This document shows positions 7,340 to 10,992 of a stretch of 10,992 nt of DNA, one piece after another (the stretch's first letter is position 1; each line of letters starts with the position of its first letter). The notes under the pieces were generated by a model. The model had not been told where the DNA came from and did not search any database. It was given only the letters and a program-made list of their open reading frames with translations. Position numbers and translations under genes: made by a program. This DNA comes from Ruminococcus flavefaciens (lineage in GTDB: Bacteria; Bacillota; Clostridia; Oscillospirales; Ruminococcaceae), in the NCBI GenBank assembly GCA_002350065.1, contig DEDQ01000004.1:12374-23365 (forward strand). Reading direction: 5' to 3'.

Positions 7340-8029
7340 CTATTCGATATTGTCGAAAACGTTGGGGAGAAAGCTTATCTCCCGCGCGACCTGTTTAGGG
7401 TCAGTTCCGGCTCGTTCAATGACTTCGTAGACGTTCTCCATGCTGAACCGGCATATCTGTTTGCCGTTCCGGTAGGCGTAGTTGACGGTCTGAGCTGTTC
7501 CCGAGGCGAAGCTTCCGCTGTTGAGGAAGGCGATCACCGCCGAGGACTTGTCTACCATGAAGTAGTTGCGGTCGCGATAAAGCGAAGAACCTTCGCCCTT
7601 TTTGGCGTATATGATATCCGGGTCGGTGCTTACTGTATAAAGCATATCGGCGCCGTGCTCGACTTCTTCAAGCACTTCGAGCCAGTATGCGGGAAATCTC
7701 TCAGCGTGCCGCAGATAAGGCATAACGCCTATCAGATTCACTGAGGGGACTGTTTTCTTCTTTTTTAAGATATACTGAGCCGCCCAAAGGTCTGCTCCGG
7801 TAGCAAGACCGCTGATGAAATCGGTAAAGCCCCTGTCGATAGCCATATTGATATACTGACAGAGCATGAGCCTTGCCGCCGTGAAAGTGAGTTCACGGAA
7901 CTGCGGGTCTCCCGAGAATGGGAGTATGCTTTTCTCGCGGTGACCGGTGATACAGACCGTTCTTGGTCTGTCCGGTCTGAATTCAGAAGCGGGCGAGACT
8001 GGCTCGCCTGATATAAGAGAATTGAACAT
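7340..8029 (-). CDS. SLOG-superfamily DUF1273 (YpsA-like) protein
   Basis: A 229-residue cytoplasmic protein with a Rossmann-like fold of the SLOG superfamily, whose members bind nucleotide-derived ligands. Markers: strand plus TGHR (28-31) after RTVCI, SGLATGADLWAAQ (73-85), which matches the DUF1273 glycine motif, the segment RDRNYFMVDKSSAVIAFL (152-169), and SGTAQTVNYA (176-185), the second ligand-loop region. YpsA of B. subtilis and S. aureus belongs to DUF1273 and affects cell division when overproduced, but no enzymatic reaction is established, and I do not assign one. An N-terminal extension of about 22 residues precedes the first strand. The start is supported by GAGGTG four bases before ATG. 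It has its own promoter, diverges from alr, and is separated from the LCP-like operon by 368 bases. Family confidence is high; function is unknown. Confidence 0.85.
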   Translation of the reverse strand: MFNSLISGEPVSPASEFRPDRPRTVCITGHREKSILPFSGDPQFRELTFTAARLMLCQYINMAIDRGFTDFISGLATGADLWAAQYILKKKKTVPSVNLIGVMPYLRHAERFPAYWLEVLEEVEHGADMLYTVSTDPDIIYAKKGEGSSLYRDRNYFMVDKSSAVIAFLNSGSFASGTAQTVNYAYRNGKQICRFSMENVYEVIERAGTDPKQVAREISFLPNVFDNIE

Positions 8030-8057
8030 GATTCACCTCGACAAAACGGATATTATA

Positions 8058-8086
8058 ATTATATCACACATTATTAAAAAACGCAA
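8058..8086 (-). promoter_or_regulatory. Promoter of the SLOG gene (extended -10)
   Basis: On the minus strand, TTGCGT (8086-8081) is followed after 17 bases by TATAAT (8063-8058), with TG one base before it (extended -10). The transcript would start near 8051, about 22 bases before the ATG. The -10 region is almost palindromic and also contains TATAAT on the plus strand (8054-8059), so an overlapping alr promoter is possible, but its -35 (TTCACC, 8032) is weak. Confidence 0.65.
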
Positions 8087-8144
8087 GTACAGAATTAAAT
8101 AATTCAGTATATAGATCAAACATGAAAGAAAGGACATGAACGCA

Positions 8145-9281
8145 ATGAAACCCTATCTGAAAAGAGCATGGGCAGAGGTATCCCTGTCTAAACTCAGAAA
8201 CAACGTGGAGGTCATAAAAAGCCTTAACTCCGGGGAGACTGAGGTCATGGCAGTTGTCAAGGCTGACGCTTACGGTCACGGCGACGAGCACATCGTCCGC
8301 TGTCTCGCCGAGGACTGCGGCATACGCTATTTTGCAGTGTCAAACCTTGACGAGGCTATAGCTGTAAGGAAGTTCGCGCCTGCGGCAGAGATACTTATCC
8401 TCGGCTACACTCCTCCTGAGTATGCGCATGAGATAGCCATGTACAACATAATTCAGGGAGTTGTTTCGACTGAATATGCGGAGGCTCTTGTTAAAAATTC
8501 AGCCGAGCCTATACGATGCCATATCAAGATAGATACCGGCATGGGACGTATCGGCCTGAAGCATGATACTCCCGCTGAGTGCGCTGACGAGATAGCGGAA
8601 ATGATGAAAATGGAAAAGCTCTCGGTCGAGGGCATATACACTCATTTTGCCGTTGCCGACAGCGATGACCCTGACAACGTTGCATATACTGATATGCAGC
8701 AGAAGTTCATACTTGATACATACGATGAGCTTGCAGGACGCGGGATAAAGCTCCGTCACTGTCACTTCATGAACAGTGCCGCTACCTGCTACAGAAACAC
8801 CTCCCGCAGCACTCTCAGCCGCGCAGGTATCATTCTCTACGGACTTCACCCCGATATCAGCCTTGATATCCCTGCGGGTCTCGAGCCTGTAATGGAGCTG
8901 AAAGCGGTCATTTCCCATGTAAAGACCGTGAAAAAGGGCGACTGCATAAGCTACGGAAGGACATTTGCTGCTGACCGCGAGATGCGCATAGCTACGGTAA
9001 CTATCGGCTATGCTGACGGCTATTCGCGTCAGCTCTCCGGCAAGGGAGAGATACTCGTTCACGGCAAGCGCTGCCGTATCGTCGGCAGAGTATGCATGGA
9101 CCAGCTCATGATGGACGTTACTGATGTTCCGGAGGCAAAGTCCGGCGATATCGTCACAATGATAGGACGCGACGGAGACGACATCATAACTGCCGATGAC
9201 CTTGCAAATGTTTACGGAACTATCGGATACGAGGTCGTATGCGGCATTTCAAAGCGCGTACCGAGGATATATATTGATTAA
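8145..9281 (+). CDS. alr: Alanine racemase
   Basis: PLP-dependent cytoplasmic enzyme that converts L-alanine to D-alanine for peptidoglycan. It has 378 residues, the normal length. The N-terminal TIM barrel carries VVKADAYGHG with the PLP-binding Lys at residue 39, and TGMGRIG near 131-137. The C-terminal domain has ISYGRTF near 268 and TIGYADGY, whose Tyr289 is the second catalytic base, followed by GRVCMDQ, which closes the active site. The upstream ATG at 8136 is only one base from AGGA (8131-8134), too close to be used well. The ATG at 8145 is ten bases from it and gives MKPYLKRAWAEV, close to the usual start, so I chose it; 8136 remains possible. First gene of a plus-strand operon with the lipoprotein and radical SAM genes; its promoter is not clear. 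Confidence 0.97.
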   Translation: MKPYLKRAWAEVSLSKLRNNVEVIKSLNSGETEVMAVVKADAYGHGDEHIVRCLAEDCGIRYFAVSNLDEAIAVRKFAPAAEILILGYTPPEYAHEIAMYNIIQGVVSTEYAEALVKNSAEPIRCHIKIDTGMGRIGLKHDTPAECADEIAEMMKMEKLSVEGIYTHFAVADSDDPDNVAYTDMQQKFILDTYDELAGRGIKLRHCHFMNSAATCYRNTSRSTLSRAGIILYGLHPDISLDIPAGLEPVMELKAVISHVKTVKKGDCISYGRTFAADREMRIATVTIGYADGYSRQLSGKGEILVHGKRCRIVGRVCMDQLMMDVTDVPEAKSGDIVTMIGRDGDDIITADDLANVYGTIGYEVVCGISKRVPRIYID

Positions 9282-9294
9282 GGAGAAAAGGAAG

Positions 9295-10005
9295 ATGAAA
9301 AAGAGACTTGCATTTATAGCTGCGGCAGCAATGCTCCTGAGCGGCTGCGGTTCCAAATCGGACTCGTCTGAGGCAAGCAGCGACAGAGGCTTCAACAGCA
9401 GCATCACGATAAAGGCTGAGGACAGCAGCAAGGTCAAGGAGTGCGCGGAAGTCGCTGAATCGCGGCTTGAGTACCTTTACCCGGGTCTCAAGAGCAGCGT
9501 TTCATGCGATAAGGATACCGCAAAGATAGAGTTCAGAATGAAGTCCGATGAGTGGAACGCGACTACGTTTGATGTTCTGAACAGATATGGCAGCCTTGAA
9601 TTCAGAAAAGGCGCTGACACTGAAAAAAATGCAGACGGTCAGACTGTACCGACCGGCGAGCTCGTCCTTGAAAACGCTGATATAGCGGAGGCTTCTTCTA
9701 CTCTTGTCAAGACCGAAGCCGGCGAGGAGTATGCGGTGGTATTCACGACTACTGATGCCGGAAAGGATAAATTAGCAAGTGCCACAACTGAGCTGGCAGG
9801 AACATCTACACCGCTTTCGATATGGTTCGATAACGAGATGATATCCGCACCGACAGTTGCCGCTCCGATAGTAGAGGGTCAGAGCATGATAACCGGCGAT
9901 CTCACGCCTGAATCCTCAACATACATTGCTGCTGCGATAGACAGCGGAGCGCTGCCCTGTGGAATTGAAATAACCGAATGCAAAGTCGAGGGGGAAAAGA
10001 AATGA
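9295..10005 (+). CDS. Lipoprotein with a SecD P1 periplasmic domain
   Basis: A 236-residue exported lipoprotein. The signal peptide MKKRLAFIAAAAMLLSGC has a lipobox L15-S16-G17-C18, so Cys18 should be lipid-anchored on the outer face of the membrane. A Ser-rich linker follows to about 36. The rest resembles the P1 domain of SecD: a base part with YGSLEFR (98-104), matching the SecD LLEFR strand, and a head part with YAVVFTTTDAGKDKLA (146-161), WFDNEMISAPTV (177-188), GQSMITGDLT (195-204) and AIDSGALP (214-221), matching the SecD motif LDGKVISAP..ITG..L.GALP. The six membrane helices of real SecD are absent, so it cannot be a normal SecD. Role unknown; an accessory to secretion or an envelope binding protein are both guesses. 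AGGAG at 9281-9285, with a second AAGGAAG immediately upstream of the ATG, precedes the start, 13 bases after alr. It overlaps the next gene by four bases. Confidence 0.8.
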   Translation: MKKRLAFIAAAAMLLSGCGSKSDSSEASSDRGFNSSITIKAEDSSKVKECAEVAESRLEYLYPGLKSSVSCDKDTAKIEFRMKSDEWNATTFDVLNRYGSLEFRKGADTEKNADGQTVPTGELVLENADIAEASSTLVKTEAGEEYAVVFTTTDAGKDKLASATTELAGTSTPLSIWFDNEMISAPTVAAPIVEGQSMITGDLTPESSTYIAAAIDSGALPCGIEITECKVEGEKK

Positions 10006-10616
10006 AAAAGGCAATGACAATATCATACGAAGTAGGGGAGAACCTCTACCTCAATCTTACGAATAAATGTCCGTGTGCGTGTACATTCTGCATTCGCAGC
10101 CACGCCGACGGAGCATACGGCTCAGACCCGCTCTGGCTCGAACATGAGCCCTCGTTCGACGAGATAATGGCTGACCTCGGCAAGCGTGATATCACGAAAT
10201 ACAGTGAGATTGTCTTCTGCGGCTACGGCGAGCCTACTGAGCGTATCGACATCGTCGAGCAGGTAGCAAAAGCTCTCAAAGCAAATGATAAATGTCCCAA
10301 GCTCCGCATAAACACCAACGGACTCGGAGACCTTGTAAACGGCAGAAGCGTTGCAGCGGAGCTCTGCGACGTCATGGACACTGTTTCCGTCAGTCTCAAT
10401 GCCGGAACAAGGGACGAGTACATGGCTGTTACACGTCCTAAGTTTGACGATGCGTGGGAGGCGATGCAGAAGTTCACCTCTGACTGCGTAAAAACCGGCA
10501 AAGCAAAGATAATAATGTCCATAGTAGACGTTATCCCTCAGGAGCAGATAGACGCCTCACGCGAGGTCTGCGAGAGCCTTGGAGCTACTCTGAGAATACG
10601 TAAATTTGATGATTGA
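10002..10616 (+). CDS. TatD-linked radical SAM protein
   Basis: A 204-residue radical SAM protein. C23-x3-C27-x2-C30 (in NKCPCACTFC) binds the [4Fe-4S] cluster that cleaves S-adenosylmethionine. GYGEPT (74-79) is the GGE-type SAM-binding motif, INTNG (103-107) the next barrel strand, and DTVSVSLNA (126-134) a further strand. It ends after the core partial barrel and has no C-terminal SPASM or other auxiliary cluster cysteines. Length and the pattern NLTNKCPCxCTFCIR fit the small family known as TatD-associated radical SAM proteins, found next to or fused with TatD in Clostridia; substrate unknown. Here tatD is about 4 kb away on the opposite strand. The ATG overlaps the lipoprotein stop (ATGA) and has GAGGGGG (9988-9994) upstream, so the longer frame from 9978 is not the real start. 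No terminator is seen downstream. Confidence 0.85.
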   Translation: MKKAMTISYEVGENLYLNLTNKCPCACTFCIRSHADGAYGSDPLWLEHEPSFDEIMADLGKRDITKYSEIVFCGYGEPTERIDIVEQVAKALKANDKCPKLRINTNGLGDLVNGRSVAAELCDVMDTVSVSLNAGTRDEYMAVTRPKFDDAWEAMQKFTSDCVKTGKAKIIMSIVDVIPQEQIDASREVCESLGATLRIRKFDD

Positions 10617-10674
10617 TGTGCAAACCTGACAAATATCAACTCGATAATTTGTATAGAATTTTACCTGTTAGCTA

Positions 10675-10703
10675 TGGAAAAGATTTGAATAATATGTTAT
10701 AAT
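10675..10703 (+). promoter_or_regulatory. Promoter of the small membrane protein gene
   Basis: TGGAAA (10675-10680), a 17-base spacer and a perfect TATAAT (10698-10703) preceded by TG one base earlier (extended -10). The transcript would start near 10710, leaving a leader of about 38 bases. The weak -35 is compensated by the extended -10. The 58 bases before it, after the radical SAM stop, show no terminator hairpin. Confidence 0.65.
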
Positions 10704-10747
10704 TATAGACAGCGTATTATCCCTTTACCCCAGAAGGAGGAAAAATC

Positions 10748-10879
10748 ATGGATAAGAAGTCTAAAATAATCCTTGCAGTTTCCATAACAGGCGCAGTCGT
10801 CGCAGTCGGTGCTGCCGCTGCTGCAACAGTAGTCGTCTGCAAGAAAATATACGAGAAGAAGTACTTCTCGGCTGACTGA
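10748..10879 (+). CDS. Small single-span membrane protein, 43 residues, unknown function
   Basis: I do not recognise this gene. It encodes M-D-K-K-S-K, then an Ala/Val/Ile-rich hydrophobic stretch (residues 7-31) long enough for one membrane helix, then a basic tail with KK-x5-KK spacing ending Y-F-S-A-D. There is one Cys (31) at the end of the helix. Basic residues flank both ends, so orientation cannot be read reliably. A perfect AAGGAGG (10734-10740) lies seven bases before ATG, and a good extended -10 promoter lies upstream, which makes a real expressed gene likely despite its size. Lack of a lipobox and of a cleavage site argues against secretion. The next gene starts 60 bases later without a clear terminator between them, so the two may be cotranscribed. 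Confidence 0.75.
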   Translation: MDKKSKIILAVSITGAVVAVGAAAAATVVVCKKIYEKKYFSAD

Positions 10880-10939
10880 GTTTATCATATTCCCGTTCAA
10901 AGATGAATGCGGAAAATTTTTCAAAGAAGGTTGAATAAA

Positions 10940-10992
10940 ATGGAAATCAAATTCACAAAAGCACAGTCCTTAAAGGCTAAGCCCCAGCCCGG
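10940..10992 (+). CDS. ilvE: Probable branched-chain amino acid aminotransferase (3' end cut off)
   Basis: Only the first 17 codons are present: MEIKFTKAQSLKAKPQP. The frame is open to the window edge. AAAGAAGG (10923-10930) lies nine bases before the ATG. The K-x-KP pattern after a short MEIKFT strand resembles the N-terminus of class-IV (BCAT type II) transaminases, which continue with a LGFG...TDHMF motif that would fall just outside. The enzyme makes or degrades Leu, Ile and Val with PLP in the cytoplasm. With so little sequence the name rests on N-terminal resemblance only. Confidence 0.55.
   Translation, partial: MEIKFTKAQSLKAKPQP

Noticed and set aside
7335..7430. Possible leaderless 31-codon peptide starting exactly at the predicted plus-strand transcript start
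   Set aside because: ATG at 7335 coincides with the predicted start site, but there is no ribosome binding site, no similarity, and it is wholly antisense to the SLOG gene.
8092..8105. GAATT-AAAT-AATTC dyad upstream of alr
   Set aside because: Short and purely AT-rich; expected often by chance in such an intergenic region.
10703..10924. Minus-strand open frame (73 codons) over the small membrane protein
   Set aside because: No ribosome binding site; the plus strand here has a perfect Shine-Dalgarno, promoter and a sensible membrane peptide instead.

Overview
The window looks like a chromosomal, housekeeping stretch from a low-to-mid GC Firmicute of the class Clostridia, most likely a Ruminococcus-like member of the Oscillospirales. 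This rests on the dnaE-pfkA order, the family of each protein, strong AGGAGG-type ribosome binding sites, sigma-A promoters, and a TatD-linked type of radical SAM protein. No phage, transposase, CRISPR, rRNA or tRNA was seen.

Layout. (1) 1-4533, plus strand: dnaE (lacking only its first codons) and then pfkA. pfkA has its own consensus promoter and a leader hairpin, and ends in a strong terminator. (2) 4538-6971, minus strand: a tightly coupled three-gene operon read as LCP-like membrane protein -> TatD metal-dependent hydrolase -> PP2C-type protein phosphatase. Its genes overlap by 4 bases at the first junction and nearly abut at the second. It converges on pfkA and shares that gene's terminator. 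(3) 6972-7339: an AT-rich, 368-base intergenic region. It holds a good minus-strand promoter for the operon, a cluster of TTCAAC/GTTGAA motifs behind it, and an unexpected consensus promoter pointing the other way, into the 3' end of the next gene. (4) 7340-8029, minus strand: a SLOG/DUF1273 (YpsA-like) protein with its own extended -10 promoter. (5) 8145-10616, plus strand: alanine racemase, a lipoprotein built from the SecD periplasmic P1 domain, and a short radical SAM protein of the TatD-linked type, arranged as an operon (13-base gap, then a 4-base overlap). (6) 10675-10992, plus strand: a promoter, a 43-residue single-span membrane protein, and the first 17 codons of a probable branched-chain aminotransferase.

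Together the genes cover replication (DnaE), glycolysis (PfkA), signalling (PP2C), wall precursor supply (Alr) and several poorly characterised envelope or nucleotide-linked proteins. The points most worth a second look are the LCP-like protein that lacks the family's catalytic arginines, the SecD P1 domain recast as a lipoprotein, the TatD-linked radical SAM gene lying near tatD but on the other strand, and the antisense-facing promoter with the motif cluster at 7133-7383. I did not find convincing evidence of a wholly new multi-gene system.
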